Source of the DNA: Chersky-267 sp034666965
GTDB taxonomy: Bacteria > Chloroflexota > Limnocylindria > Limnocylindrales > CSP1-4
Assembly: GCA_034666965.1 (NCBI GenBank)
Contig: JAXDKT010000006.1
Span: 1-41,941, forward strand
Reading direction: 5' to 3'
DNA length: 41,941 nucleotides
A program made the translations under genes and the position numbers. The notes below the pieces were generated by a model. That model was given only the letters and a program-made list of their open reading frames with translations, made no database searches and was not told where the DNA came from. Shown piece after piece: positions 25,088-33,513 of the stretch (position 1 is the stretch's first letter; each line of letters starts with the position of its first letter).

Positions 25088-27307
25088 ATGGACGCCAAGA
25101 CGCTCGAGCTGATCATCCTGCCGGCGGGGTTGATCGCTGTCCTGTTCGCGGTCTATCTCGCCCGCGACGTCCTGCGCAGGGACCAGGGCACCCAGGCGAT
25201 GCAGGATGTCGCGGGGACGATCTTCGAGGGCGCCGTGGCGTTCATCCGTCGCCAGTACACGACGATCGGCGTCCTGGCCCTCCTCGGTGCGGTGGTCGTG
25301 GGCGTGGTGATCACGGTGTTCGAGACCGAGGCCGTCGCCGACACGGACGTGTTCGGGCCCGCCCTCGGGCTCCGGACCGGGATCGCCTTCCTGGTCGGGG
25401 CGGCCTGCTCGATGGCGTCCGGGATCATCGGCATGTTCATCGCCGTCCGCTCCAACGTGCGCACGGCCTCAGCCGCCCAGCGCAGCCTCGTCGAGGCGGT
25501 CCAGGTGGCCATGCGCGGCGGGGCCGTCTCGGGCTTCCTGGTGGTCGCCCTGTCGCTCCTGGGCGTGTACGGCATGTTCGTCGCCTTTGGCGGCTTCGAC
25601 CATCCGGCCCAGGCGCCCTTCCTGATCGTGGGCTATGGCTTCGGGGCATCGTTCGTGGCCCTCTTCGCCCAGCTTGGCGGCGGGATCTACACCAAGGCCG
25701 CCGATGTCGGCTCCGACCTGGTGGGCAAGGTCGAGAAGGGCATTCCCGAGGACGACCCGCGCAACGCGGCGGTCGTCGCCGACCTGGTTGGCGACAACGT
25801 CGGGGATTGCGCCGGTCGTGGTGCCGACCTGTTCGAATCCACGGCCGCCGAGAACATCGGAGCGATGATCCTGGGCGTCGGGGTGTTCACCATCGCCTCA
25901 CTGGCGGGCTGGCCCAACCCCGAAGCGTGGATCTTCTTCCCGCTGGTGGTCCGCGCCTTCGGGCTGCTGTCGACCATCGTGGCCATCTTCTTCGTCCGCG
26001 GACGCGAGGACGAGGACCCCATGAACATGCTCAACCGGGGCTACTGGGTGACGACCGCATTGTCGGTCGTGGGCCTGCTGATCACGACCAACGTGATGAT
26101 GCAGACCGGCGGCCAGCAGGGCGCCAACGGGCTGCCACCCTGGCTGTGGTTCTTCGGGGCCGGTGTGGTGGGTCTGGCCACCAGCGTGGCCTTCGTCTAC
26201 ATCACCCAGTACTACACCGCCGGCTCGTACCGGCCGGTGCGTGAGATCGCCGAGGCGTCGCGGACGGGACCGGCGACCAACATCATCTCGGGCACCGCCG
26301 TCGGCTACGAGACGACGTTCATGACCGCGATCACCATCGGCATCGCCCTGTTCGCGAGTCACTGGCTGGGCGAGCAGGCCGGCATCGTCAGCTCCGATGG
26401 CCGCAACGTCGGTGGGATCTTCGGCACCGCCGTGGCGACCATGGGCATGCTGATGACCACGGCCTACATCCTGGCCATGGACACCTTCGGGCCGATCACC
26501 GACAACGCCGGGGGCATCGCCGAGTTCAGCCGCGCCGAAGCCGGTGCGCGCGAGATCACCGATCGCCTCGACGCCGTCGGCAATACCACCAAGGCATTGA
26601 CCAAGGGCTACGCCATCGCGTCCGCCTCGTTGGCCGCCTTCCTGCTGTTCAGCGCCTACATCGACAAGGTCAACCTGATCCTCGGTCGTCAGATCGCCGC
26701 CGGCAAGCAGGGCGTGGAGCTGATGACCTCGGTCAACCTGGCCAACGTCAACGTGTTCATCGCGGCGCTTCTGGCGGCGATGCTGGTGTACTTCTTCAGC
26801 TCGCTCGCCATTCGCGCCGTGGGGACCACCGCTCAGGCGATCATCGTCGAGGTCCGCCGCCAGTTCCGGGAGAGCCCCGGAATCATGGATTACTCGGTCC
26901 GTCCGGACTACGCCCGGGTCGTCGACATCACGACCAAGGCCGCCCTCCGCCAGATGGTCGCCCCGGGTCTGGTCGCCGTGGCCACCCCGATCGTCATCGG
27001 CGTTCTGCTCGGCTACGAGGCCGTCGCCGGGATGCTCATGGTGGGCACCATCGCCGGAGTCATGCTGGCGACCGTCCTCAACAACTCGGGCGGGGCCTGG
27101 GACAATGCCAAGAAGTACATCGAGTCGGGCCACCTGCTCGACCCGGAGGGCAACCCCATCGGGAAGAAGACGGACGCGCATGCTGCGGCCGTCGTCGGCG
27201 ACACGGTGGGCGATCCGTTCAAGGACACGGCCGGCCCCTCGCTCCACGTCCTGGTCAAGCTGCTGGCCACGATCACGCTCGTCCTCGCGCCGCTGTTCAT
27301 TCGCTAG
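25088..27307 (+). CDS. hppA: Membrane-bound proton-pumping pyrophosphatase
   Basis: This enzyme couples hydrolysis of cytoplasmic pyrophosphate to ion pumping. The 739-aa protein, with about 16 TM segments, has the catalytic loops KAADVGSDLVGKVEKGIPED, GDNVGDCAGRGADLFES and DTVGDPFKDTAGPSLH, whose aspartates bind Mg-PPi. The determinant segment reads GNTTKALTKG: Lys in place of Ala, with Thr three residues later. This is the signature of K+-independent, H+-pumping enzymes. The ATG at 25088 follows an AGGAGG; an in-frame GTG at 24986 would add 34 non-conserved residues. uppP follows after 51 nt, with a short GCGGTCG/CGACCGC hairpin (27323-27341) between. Confidence 0.97.
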   Translation: MDAKTLELIILPAGLIAVLFAVYLARDVLRRDQGTQAMQDVAGTIFEGAVAFIRRQYTTIGVLALLGAVVVGVVITVFETEAVADTDVFGPALGLRTGIAFLVGAACSMASGIIGMFIAVRSNVRTASAAQRSLVEAVQVAMRGGAVSGFLVVALSLLGVYGMFVAFGGFDHPAQAPFLIVGYGFGASFVALFAQLGGGIYTKAADVGSDLVGKVEKGIPEDDPRNAAVVADLVGDNVGDCAGRGADLFESTAAENIGAMILGVGVFTIASLAGWPNPEAWIFFPLVVRAFGLLSTIVAIFFVRGREDEDPMNMLNRGYWVTTALSVVGLLITTNVMMQTGGQQGANGLPPWLWFFGAGVVGLATSVAFVYITQYYTAGSYRPVREIAEASRTGPATNIISGTAVGYETTFMTAITIGIALFASHWLGEQAGIVSSDGRNVGGIFGTAVATMGMLMTTAYILAMDTFGPITDNAGGIAEFSRAEAGAREITDRLDAVGNTTKALTKGYAIASASLAAFLLFSAYIDKVNLILGRQIAAGKQGVELMTSVNLANVNVFIAALLAAMLVYFFSSLAIRAVGTTAQAIIVEVRRQFRESPGIMDYSVRPDYARVVDITTKAALRQMVAPGLVAVATPIVIGVLLGYEAVAGMLMVGTIAGVMLATVLNNSGGAWDNAKKYIESGHLLDPEGNPIGKKTDAHAAAVVGDTVGDPFKDTAGPSLHVLVKLLATITLVLAPLFIR

Positions 27308-27358
27308 GCCCGTATCCCGGGGGCGGTCGCGGGTCGACCGCGCCGAGGGGAGAGATCG

Positions 27359-28192
27359 ATGGACCTGTATGTCCAGGCACTGGTCATGGGGATCGTCCAG
27401 GGACTGACCGAGTTCCTGCCGATCTCCAGCTCCGGCCACCTCATCGTGGTCCCATATCTCCTCGGCTGGAACGACCCGTTCATCACCTCGCTGGCGTTCA
27501 GCGTGATGCTCCACATGGGCACGCTCGTGGCCCTGCTGGCCTATTTCTGGCACGACTGGCTGGTGCTCGTCCCGGCTGGCCTGGCGGCCGTCCGTGACCG
27601 GTCGTTCGCCGGCGACCCGGATCGCCGGCTGGCCTGGCTCATCGCCGTGACGACGATCCCCGCGGTGATCGTCGGGCCGATCCTCAACGACCGGCTCGAG
27701 GCGGCCGTGAGATTGGCCGGGATCGTGGCCGTGACCCTGGTCATCGGCGGCGCAATCCTGTGGCTGGCCGACCGATTGGGGCGCCAGGACCGCGAGGCGA
27801 GCGAGCTCGGATTCGTCCAGGCCCTGGCGATCGGGGTGGCCCAGGCCGTCGCCCTGATCCCGGGCATCAGCCGGTCGGGCATCAGCATCTCGGCCGGTCT
27901 GTTCCTCGGTCTCACCCGCGAGTCGGCAGCCCGGTTCAGCTTTCTGATGGCGACCCCGATCACGGCGGCGGCCGGGGCCTACGAGATCCTGCAGCTGGTG
28001 CGAGGTCAGACCGGGGCCGGGTTCGCGATCGGCCCGATGGTCGTCGGGATGCTCGCCGCTCTCATATCCGGGCTGGCGGCGATCCACCTGCTGCTGCGCT
28101 ACCTGCGGACGAACTCCCTGACGATCTTCGTGGTCTATCGGTTCGTGCTGGCCGCCGTCGTCATCGTCTTCTTCCTGAACCTGTTCCGCTGA
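27359..28192 (+). CDS. uppP: Undecaprenyl-diphosphatase (BacA/UppP)
   Basis: UppP dephosphorylates undecaprenyl pyrophosphate, regenerating the lipid carrier for peptidoglycan and other envelope polymers. The 277-aa membrane protein has both active-site motifs: GLTEFLPISSSGH (residues 15-27) and PGISRSG (about 167-173), plus about eight hydrophobic segments. GGGGAGAG lies just before the ATG. The neighbouring membrane pyrophosphatase could supply phosphate and energy balance, but no direct link is known. argR begins 13 nt downstream. Confidence 0.97.
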   Translation: MDLYVQALVMGIVQGLTEFLPISSSGHLIVVPYLLGWNDPFITSLAFSVMLHMGTLVALLAYFWHDWLVLVPAGLAAVRDRSFAGDPDRRLAWLIAVTTIPAVIVGPILNDRLEAAVRLAGIVAVTLVIGGAILWLADRLGRQDREASELGFVQALAIGVAQAVALIPGISRSGISISAGLFLGLTRESAARFSFLMATPITAAAGAYEILQLVRGQTGAGFAIGPMVVGMLAALISGLAAIHLLLRYLRTNSLTIFVVYRFVLAAVVIVFFLNLFR

Positions 28193-28205
28193 ACCGCCGG
28201 CCGCC

Positions 28206-28673
28206 ATGGAGGTCATGAAGCAGCTCCGGCAGCGCTCGATCCGGGATCTCGTCGAGCAGCGCGTGATCCGCACCCAGCAGGAGCTCGCCACGGCCCTCCG
28301 CGAGCGGGGCTTCAAGACGACCCAGGCGACGATCAGCCGGGACGTGGCCGAGTTGGGACTGATCAAGCGCGGTCGCGGGGGCACCGTCTCCTACGCTCTG
28401 CCCCCGCGCCTGATCGAGGCAGAGACAAGCGGCGAGGACCGGCTCCGCAAGCTGTTCCGGGACCTGCCCGTGGAGCTGCGTGAGGCGGGCCTGCTGCTCG
28501 TGATCCGGACCCTGCCGGGCTCGGCGCATGCCATTGCCGCGGCGCTCGACCGGGCGCGCTGGCCGGAGGTGGCCGGCTCCGTGGCCGGGGACGATACCTT
28601 GTTCGTGGCCTTTACCGACCGGACGTCGCTGGGTCGGATCAAGCGCCGCCTGCTGCGCCTGACCGAGACGTGA
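28206..28673 (+). CDS. argR: Arginine repressor
   Basis: ArgR binds ARG boxes as an arginine-dependent hexamer. The 155-aa protein has the N-terminal winged helix with the recognition helix TTQATISRDVAELGLIK (about 38-54). The C-terminal oligomerisation/arginine-binding domain shows VAGDDTLFVAF near residues 132-142, including the paired aspartates that bind arginine. The ATG at 28206 is taken; a second ATG at 28215 would remove three residues. It follows uppP by 13 nt, so it may be co-transcribed with it. No arginine biosynthesis gene is in the window and no ARG box was identified. Confidence 0.92.
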   Translation: MEVMKQLRQRSIRDLVEQRVIRTQQELATALRERGFKTTQATISRDVAELGLIKRGRGGTVSYALPPRLIEAETSGEDRLRKLFRDLPVELREAGLLLVIRTLPGSAHAIAAALDRARWPEVAGSVAGDDTLFVAFTDRTSLGRIKRRLLRLTET

Positions 28674-28691
28674 TCGACGCCCGAGGTCGCT

Positions 28692-28720
28692 TTGACACCC
28701 CGCGGCGGCCGGGCTAGGAT
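28692..28720 (+). promoter_or_regulatory. greA promoter
   Basis: TTGACA (28692-28697) and TAGGAT (28715-28720) are separated by exactly 17 bp, the best promoter match in the window. Transcription would start near 28727, leaving a leader of about 110 nt. Confidence 0.75.
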
Positions 28721-28738
28721 TTGCCACCGGTCGAACTT

Positions 28739-28778
28739 CAGGTGCGCGTCTGGCGCGGAACCTGGAGTTCTTTCCTTT
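28739..28778 (+). terminator. Terminator-like hairpin in the greA leader
   Basis: Outer arms CAGGT (28739-28743) and ACCTG (28760-28764) enclose CGCG/CGCG (28745-28748, 28754-28757) around a TCTGG loop, followed by the pyrimidine-rich TTCTTTCCTTT (28768-28778). It lies between the promoter and greA, so it could attenuate greA transcription. It could also terminate read-through from argR. Confidence 0.5.
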
Positions 28779-28838
28779 ACCCCGGCCCGAGCCCGATGGC
28801 CGCCGCCGAACGCAGACGGGGGACCACCCGCCGTGAAC

Positions 28839-29297
28839 ATGAAACCCACCTATCTCAGCCGTGATGGTCTGACCAAGCTCCGGTCGGAGCTCGATGAGAT
28901 GACCAATGTCCGCCGCGTCGAGGTCGCCACTCGGATTCACGATGCCAAGGAGCATGGCGACCTCTCCGAGAATGCCGAGTACGAAGACGCCAAGAACGAG
29001 CAGGCGTTCGTCGAGGGCCGGATCCAGACGCTCGAGGCGTTGATCAAGACCGCCACGATCATCGACGAGAAGCACTCGACCGATCACGTCCAGATCGGCT
29101 CGACGGTCTCGGTCCAGAGCGGCGACGGCAAGGAGACGTTCACGATCGTCGGTTCGGCCGAGGCCAGCCCGCGCGAAGGGCGGATCTCGAACGAGTCGCC
29201 GGTCGGACGGGCGCTGCTCGGCCGGAAGAAGGGCGACAAGGTCGTCGTTCGGGTGCCTGCGGGGGATTTCAGCTATACGATCGTCTCGATCCGCTAG
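28839..29297 (+). CDS. greA: Transcription elongation factor GreA
   Basis: GreA enters the RNA polymerase secondary channel and stimulates cleavage of backtracked RNA. The 152-aa protein has the N-terminal coiled-coil domain (KPTYLSRDGLTKLRSELDEM) with the acidic tip EHGDLSENAEYEDAKNEQ, and a C-terminal FKBP-like domain (VQIGSTVSV, FTIVGSAEASP, ISNESPVGRALLGRKKGD). The length is normal. The ATG at 28839 is used; a GTG at 28833, two codons earlier, has the better spacing from a purine stretch (GGGGGA, 28818-28823) and is a real alternative. A strong promoter and a terminator-like leader hairpin lie upstream. Confidence 0.96.
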   Translation: MKPTYLSRDGLTKLRSELDEMTNVRRVEVATRIHDAKEHGDLSENAEYEDAKNEQAFVEGRIQTLEALIKTATIIDEKHSTDHVQIGSTVSVQSGDGKETFTIVGSAEASPREGRISNESPVGRALLGRKKGDKVVVRVPAGDFSYTIVSIR

Positions 29298-29374
29298 CCG
29301 GTGAGGGCGCGGCCGAGCCGGCGCGAGGCCGGCCCGCCGGGAGGATCCCGGCTCCCGCCGGGAGCGAGGACGTG

Positions 29375-30961
29375 ATGGACTGGGCCGACGAACTCGCCGC
29401 GACGGTCAGCGGCCCCCAGGTCGTCAACGACAGCAAGACGCCGTCGGGGACCGTCCACGTCGGTAGCCTGCGCGGGCCGGTCATCCTGGACGCGATCACC
29501 CGGGCACTGCGCGCCCGCGGTCTTGAAACGACCCTGCTCTACGGCGTCGACGACCTGGATCCCATGGATGCCCAGGCGCTGCTCACGCCCGATGCCGTCG
29601 AGCACGAGATGGGCCGGCCCCTGGCTCACGTCCCGGACCAGTCCGGCGACTGCCACGCGTCGTACGCCCGCCACCATGCCCAGGTCTTCATCGACCTGTT
29701 CGCCGGGCTGGGCATCCACCCCGATCGTTACTACTGGATGAGCGACATCTATCCTACCGGCGCGCTCGATCCGTACATCCGCCTGGCGCTCGATCGCGCC
29801 GATCGGGTGCGCGAGATCTACCGCCGGGTGGCCAACGTCCAGCATCCGCCCGAGTGGCACCCAGTCAGCGTCATCTGCCCGACCTGTGGCAAGGTCGGCA
29901 CCACGATCGTGACCAAGTGGGATGGCGAACGGGTCTACTACGAGTGCCGCCCGAACCTGGTGACCTGGGCAACCGGCTGCGGTGCGTCGGGCTGGGTGGC
30001 GCCCTTCGGCGGCAACGCCAAGCTGCCCTGGAACCTGGAGTGGGCCGCCCAATGGGGCCTGTTCGGGGTCACGATCGAGCCGGGCGGCAAGGACCTGTCG
30101 ACGGCCGGCGGGTCGCGCGAGCGGTCGGCTGCCATCGCTCGAGAGGTGTTCGAGCTCGAGCCGCCGCTCAACGTGCCCTATGAGTTCCTCAACATCGGCG
30201 GACGCAAGATGTCCACCTCCAAGGGCCGCGGCGCGGCCGCCCATCGGATCGTCGAGGTCATCCCACCGGAGCAGCTCCGGTTCCTGTTCCTGCGCCACCG
30301 TCCCAACACGGCCATCGAGTTCGATCCGCAAGGCACCGACGCCATCCCGCGCCTGTTCGACGACTTCGACACGTTTGCCGCGGCGACCGCCGGCCGCGAG
30401 GTCAAGGGCGAGCTGCCCGCCGGCTACGAGTCCATCTTCCGCTACTCGCTCCTCGATCCGGCCGCCGACGTTGCAGCCGAAGCCGCCGCCTACCGGCCGG
30501 CATTCGCCCATCTCGCGCTCCTGGTCCAGATCCCCGGGGTCGACGTGCACCAACGCGTGACGGCCGAGAAGGGCAGCGCGCTGACCCCGCGGGAGCTCGA
30601 GATCCTCGATGAGCGGGCCGCGGCGGCGAAGGCGTGGCTGGCGACGTACGCACCCGACTCGGCCCGGATCGTGGTCCAACGCGACGACGTGCCGCCCGAA
30701 GCCGCCGCTCTGGATCCCGACCAACGCCGGTTCCTGGCGGCCCTGTCGACCCGGGCGGAGCGCGAGGCACCGACCAGCGGTGAGGCCTGGCAAGCGCTCA
30801 TCTTCGAGCTGGCCGCCAGCCAGGGCCTGCCTCCCCGGCGTGCGTTCGAGGCCATCTACCGCGCCTATCTGGGTCGGCCGAACGGGCCCCGAGCCGGGTG
30901 GTTGCTGGCGGGCCTCGACTCCCGCTTCGTGGCTGAGCGGGCACGGAGCGCGGCGGCATGA
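29375..30961 (+). CDS. lysS: Lysyl-tRNA synthetase, class I
   Basis: This enzyme charges tRNA-Lys, but by the class I fold rather than the usual bacterial class II form. The 528-aa protein has the Rossmann-fold signatures TPSGTVHVGS (HIGH variant, H28-S31) and KMSTS (278-282). It has zinc-ribbon cysteines (ICPTCGKVG and YECR...GCGAS) and a helical C-terminal anticodon-binding region. The ATG at 29375 has GAGGA 4 nt upstream; GTG at 29372 is one codon earlier. A GCTCCC/GGGAGC hairpin (29351-29365) ends right at the Shine-Dalgarno. Its stop overlaps the serS start by 4 nt (ATGA). Class I LysRS is typical of archaea and scattered bacteria. Confidence 0.96.
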   Translation: MDWADELAATVSGPQVVNDSKTPSGTVHVGSLRGPVILDAITRALRARGLETTLLYGVDDLDPMDAQALLTPDAVEHEMGRPLAHVPDQSGDCHASYARHHAQVFIDLFAGLGIHPDRYYWMSDIYPTGALDPYIRLALDRADRVREIYRRVANVQHPPEWHPVSVICPTCGKVGTTIVTKWDGERVYYECRPNLVTWATGCGASGWVAPFGGNAKLPWNLEWAAQWGLFGVTIEPGGKDLSTAGGSRERSAAIAREVFELEPPLNVPYEFLNIGGRKMSTSKGRGAAAHRIVEVIPPEQLRFLFLRHRPNTAIEFDPQGTDAIPRLFDDFDTFAAATAGREVKGELPAGYESIFRYSLLDPAADVAAEAAAYRPAFAHLALLVQIPGVDVHQRVTAEKGSALTPRELEILDERAAAAKAWLATYAPDSARIVVQRDDVPPEAAALDPDQRRFLAALSTRAEREAPTSGEAWQALIFELAASQGLPPRRAFEAIYRAYLGRPNGPRAGWLLAGLDSRFVAERARSAAA

Positions 30962-32304
30962 GCGTCGGGCTCGGGCGTCTGCGCGAGGATGGGGCGGCCG
31001 TCCGCCAGGGGGCCCTGGACAAGGGCGAGGATCCCGCTCTGGTCGATCAGGCCCTGGCCGCCGACGTCCGTCGCCGCGAGCTGCTGGCCGAGGGCGATCG
31101 GCTCAAGGCCGAGCGGAACCAGGCGTCGAAGGCGATCGGCGAGGCCTTCCGCGGCGGCGGCGATCCGGGCGGTGCCGACATCGCCGTGCTGAAAGCTGCG
31201 TCGACGACGGCCGGCGAGCGGATCGCCGCCGTCGACGCCGAGCTGGCGACCGTCGAGGCGGGGCTCGAGGATCTCCTCCTGCGCATCCCCAACCCGGCCG
31301 ACCCGGACGTCCCCGTGGGCGGGGAGGAGGCCAACGTCACCGTCCGCGAGTGGGGCGAGCAGCTGTCCCGGGTCCAGCCCCTGAGCGGCGAGATCGGGGC
31401 CGACGCCCCGGGCGCTGGCGGGACGTGGGAGCGGCTCCCGCACTGGGAGCTCGGGGACCGCCTGGGCATCATCGACATGGAGCGCGGCGCCAAGATCGCC
31501 GGCTCGGGCTTCCCCGTCTACCGGGGGTTGGGTTCGGCCCTCCAGCGCAGCCTGATCTCGTGGTTCCTCGATGTCCACAGCCGGGAGAACGGATTCACCG
31601 AGATCTGGCCCCCCGCCGTGGTCAACGCCGCGTCCGCGCGCGGGACGGGCCAGATCCCGGACAAGGAAGACCAGATGTACGTCGTCACTCGCGACGAGCT
31701 CTACCTGGTTCCCACCGCCGAGGTGCCGGTCACCAACCTCCATCGCGACGAGATCCTGGATGACGAGCAGCTGCCGATCCACTACGTCGCCTACAGTCCC
31801 TGCTTCCGGCGCGAGGCGGGCGCGGCCGGCAAGGACACTCGGGGCATCGTCCGGGTCCACCAGTTCGACAAGGTCGAGATGGTCCTGTTCGAGCGCCCGG
31901 AGGCCTCATCCGAGGCGCTCGAGTGGATGACCGGCCGGGCCGAGGACCTGCTCCAGCGGCTCGGGCTGGCCTACCGGGTGCTGCTCATGAGCAGCCGTGA
32001 GATGGGCTTTGTCCAGGCCAAGAAATACGACCTCGAGGTCTGGGCACCGGGCGCCGAGCGCTGGCTCGAGGTCAGCTCGTGCTCCAACTTCCGCGACTAC
32101 CAGGCCCGCCGGATGGCGATCCGCTACCGCCCCGAGCCCGGCGCCAGGCCAGAGCTGGTCCATACCCTCAATGGCAGCGGATTGGCTCTGCCGCGGGTGA
32201 TGGCCGCCATTCTCGAGACCTACCAGCGGGCCGACGGCAGCGTCGAAGTCCCGGCTGTGCTTCGGCCCTATCTCGGCCGGGATACCATCCCTTCGCCCGG
32301 CTGA
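30958..32304 (+). CDS. serS: Seryl-tRNA synthetase
   Basis: SerRS charges tRNA-Ser (and initiates selenocysteine charging where present). The 448-aa class II enzyme has the N-terminal helical arm that grips the long variable arm of tRNA-Ser (about 1-110, DRLKAERNQASKAIG). The catalytic core follows, with motif 2 CFRREAGAAGKDTRG and motif 3 near the C-terminus (GLALPRVMAAILETYQ), plus EVSSCSNFRDYQARR. The ATG overlaps the lysS stop, so the two synthetases are translationally coupled. A tRNA-Ser(UGA) gene lies about 800 nt downstream. Confidence 0.97.
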   Translation: MSVGLGRLREDGAAVRQGALDKGEDPALVDQALAADVRRRELLAEGDRLKAERNQASKAIGEAFRGGGDPGGADIAVLKAASTTAGERIAAVDAELATVEAGLEDLLLRIPNPADPDVPVGGEEANVTVREWGEQLSRVQPLSGEIGADAPGAGGTWERLPHWELGDRLGIIDMERGAKIAGSGFPVYRGLGSALQRSLISWFLDVHSRENGFTEIWPPAVVNAASARGTGQIPDKEDQMYVVTRDELYLVPTAEVPVTNLHRDEILDDEQLPIHYVAYSPCFRREAGAAGKDTRGIVRVHQFDKVEMVLFERPEASSEALEWMTGRAEDLLQRLGLAYRVLLMSSREMGFVQAKKYDLEVWAPGAERWLEVSSCSNFRDYQARRMAIRYRPEPGARPELVHTLNGSGLALPRVMAAILETYQRADGSVEVPAVLRPYLGRDTIPSPG

Positions 32305-32340
32305 GCGCGCAGCGCTCGGCCGATGGAGGGAGGTTCGATC

Positions 32341-32937
32341 ATGGACACGCCCCACGAGCCGACACCGGAATCGGGGCCACCCGCCGATTCGCCGCCGCCG
32401 CCATCGGCCCCGCCACCTCCGAGCGCGGCGCCACCTCCCCCCGGCCCAGGCCCGGCGGTGCCGCCGCCACCGTCCACATGGGAGCCGCCCCCGGACCTGG
32501 CCGCCGGACCGGCGCCCGGGTTTGTGTTCGGTGGCGCGGGCGAGCGACTCGTCGCGTACATCATCGACTCGCTGATCGTTGCGGTGCTGGCGATCCTCAT
32601 CGCGATCGTGGGGGCCCTGCTGCTGGCGCTGGTTCCGATTCTGGGCGTGATCGTGTGGGTCGTCGGGTTCCTGGCGCTGATCCTTGGCTACTTCCCGTAC
32701 TACTGGGTCAACGGCGGTCAGACCCTGGGGATGAAGCCGTTCGACCTGTGGGTCGTGCGCGACAGCGACGGCGGACCGATCGGGTGGGGTGCCGCGATCC
32801 TGCGCCTGATCGGCCTTCTCGTGGTCGACTCGGTCATCTTTGGGATCCCGATCGGGCTCGTCTGGATCTTCGTCGACTCGCGCAAGCGCTGCTGGCACGA
32901 CCTCATCGCCGGGACCGTCGTCATCAAGCGGCGCTAG
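32341..32937 (+). CDS. RDD family membrane protein
   Basis: The 198-aa protein has a Pro-rich disordered N-terminus (about 1-58, PPPPSAPPPPSAAPPPPGPG) and then an RDD domain: the opening GERLVAYIIDSLIVAVLAI (Arg and Asp), two further hydrophobic hairpins, GQTLGMKPFDLWVV, and the closing RKRCWHDLIAGTVVI. RDD proteins are small multi-TM proteins of uncertain function; some act in cation transport. The ATG at 32341 has GGAGGGAGG 8 nt upstream; an in-frame ATG at 32323 precedes that Shine-Dalgarno. It follows serS by 36 nt and may be co-transcribed with it. Confidence 0.88.
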   Translation: MDTPHEPTPESGPPADSPPPPSAPPPPSAAPPPPGPGPAVPPPPSTWEPPPDLAAGPAPGFVFGGAGERLVAYIIDSLIVAVLAILIAIVGALLLALVPILGVIVWVVGFLALILGYFPYYWVNGGQTLGMKPFDLWVVRDSDGGPIGWGAAILRLIGLLVVDSVIFGIPIGLVWIFVDSRKRCWHDLIAGTVVIKRR

Positions 32938-33092
32938 CCGCGGGCCCGGCCCTGACGTTGCGGCTCATGCGACCGTCGCCGACCCGAGGACGCAGCACGC
33001 CCACACTCTGCAGGCGCGTCGCCGAAGGGGTTGACTCAGCGGCAACGCTCGGCTGACCCGCGAGCCCGTCGTCCAGCGAACCAACGTGACCG

Positions 33093-33098
33093 TAGAAT
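33093..33098 (+). promoter_or_regulatory. tRNA-Ser promoter (-10 TAGAAT)
   Basis: TAGAAT is followed by 7 nt and then the first base of mature tRNA-Ser at 33106. A weak TCGTCC (33069-33074) lies 18 bp upstream. Confidence 0.45.
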
Positions 33099-33105
33099 GC
33101 CTCTC

Positions 33106-33193
33106 GGAGAGGTGGCAGAGCGGTCGATTGCGGCGGTCTTGAAAACCGCTGATACTCAAGTATCCGTGGGTTCGAATCCCACCCTCTCCGCCA
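33106..33193 (+). tRNA. tRNA-Ser (anticodon UGA)
   Basis: The 88-nt gene encodes CCA. Acceptor arms GGAGAGG (33106-33112) and CCTCTCC (33183-33189) pair perfectly, with discriminator G33190 and CCA 33191-33193. The anticodon stem GCGGT/ACCGC (33133-33137, 33145-33149) has loop CTTGAAA with anticodon TGA (33140-33142), reading UCN serine codons. The long variable arm GATAC/GTATC with TCAA loop (33151-33164) is typical of type II tRNA-Ser. The T-arm is GTGGG-TTCGAAT-CCCAC (33166-33182). Confidence 0.98.
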
Positions 33194-33315
33194 CGACGCG
33201 ACCGGGGGCCCCTTGCCTGCGACCTCCGCGCTAATCACGATGCCTCCGTGAGCGATAGAACACTCGCGATCCTCGCGGTCATGGCCATGGCAGCGGCTCC
33301 GGCAACGCTCGAGCG

Positions 33316-33513
33316 ATGACGACCGAACCCGGGCTGTGTGCCACGTGCCGCCACAGTCGCCTGATCGAGTCTGCGCGTGGCTCGACCTTCTGGCTGTGCC
33401 GACGATCGGAGACCGACTCGCGCTTTCCGCGCTACCCATCGTTGCCCGTGCTGGCCTGTCCGGGTTTCGAGCCAGAGCCGGCCCTCGAGCCGCCTGACAC
33501 GCGCCCGGCGTAG
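33316..33513 (+). CDS. Small cysteine-containing protein, 65 aa
   Basis: The protein has CATC (Cys 8 and 11), a third Cys at 28 (FWLCRRS) and a fourth at 47 (VLACPGF), embedded in Arg/Ser-rich sequence with a Pro-rich tail. The C-x2-C...C...C pattern suggests a small zinc-binding or Fe-S fold, though the spacing is not diagnostic. ATG at 33316 has only a weak GAG upstream. It lies alone between the tRNA and the GGDEF/HD-GYP gene. The even codon pattern and conserved-looking core (RFPRYPSLPVLACPGF) support a real gene. The function is unknown. Confidence 0.65.
   Translation: MTTEPGLCATCRHSRLIESARGSTFWLCRRSETDSRFPRYPSLPVLACPGFEPEPALEPPDTRPA

Noticed and set aside
25898..28384. Minus-strand open frame of about 830 codons over hppA, uppP and argR
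   Set aside because: All three plus-strand genes are unambiguous; the antisense translation has no domain.
28193..28838. ARG box operators near argR
   Set aside because: No sequence resembling paired ARG boxes could be identified by eye.
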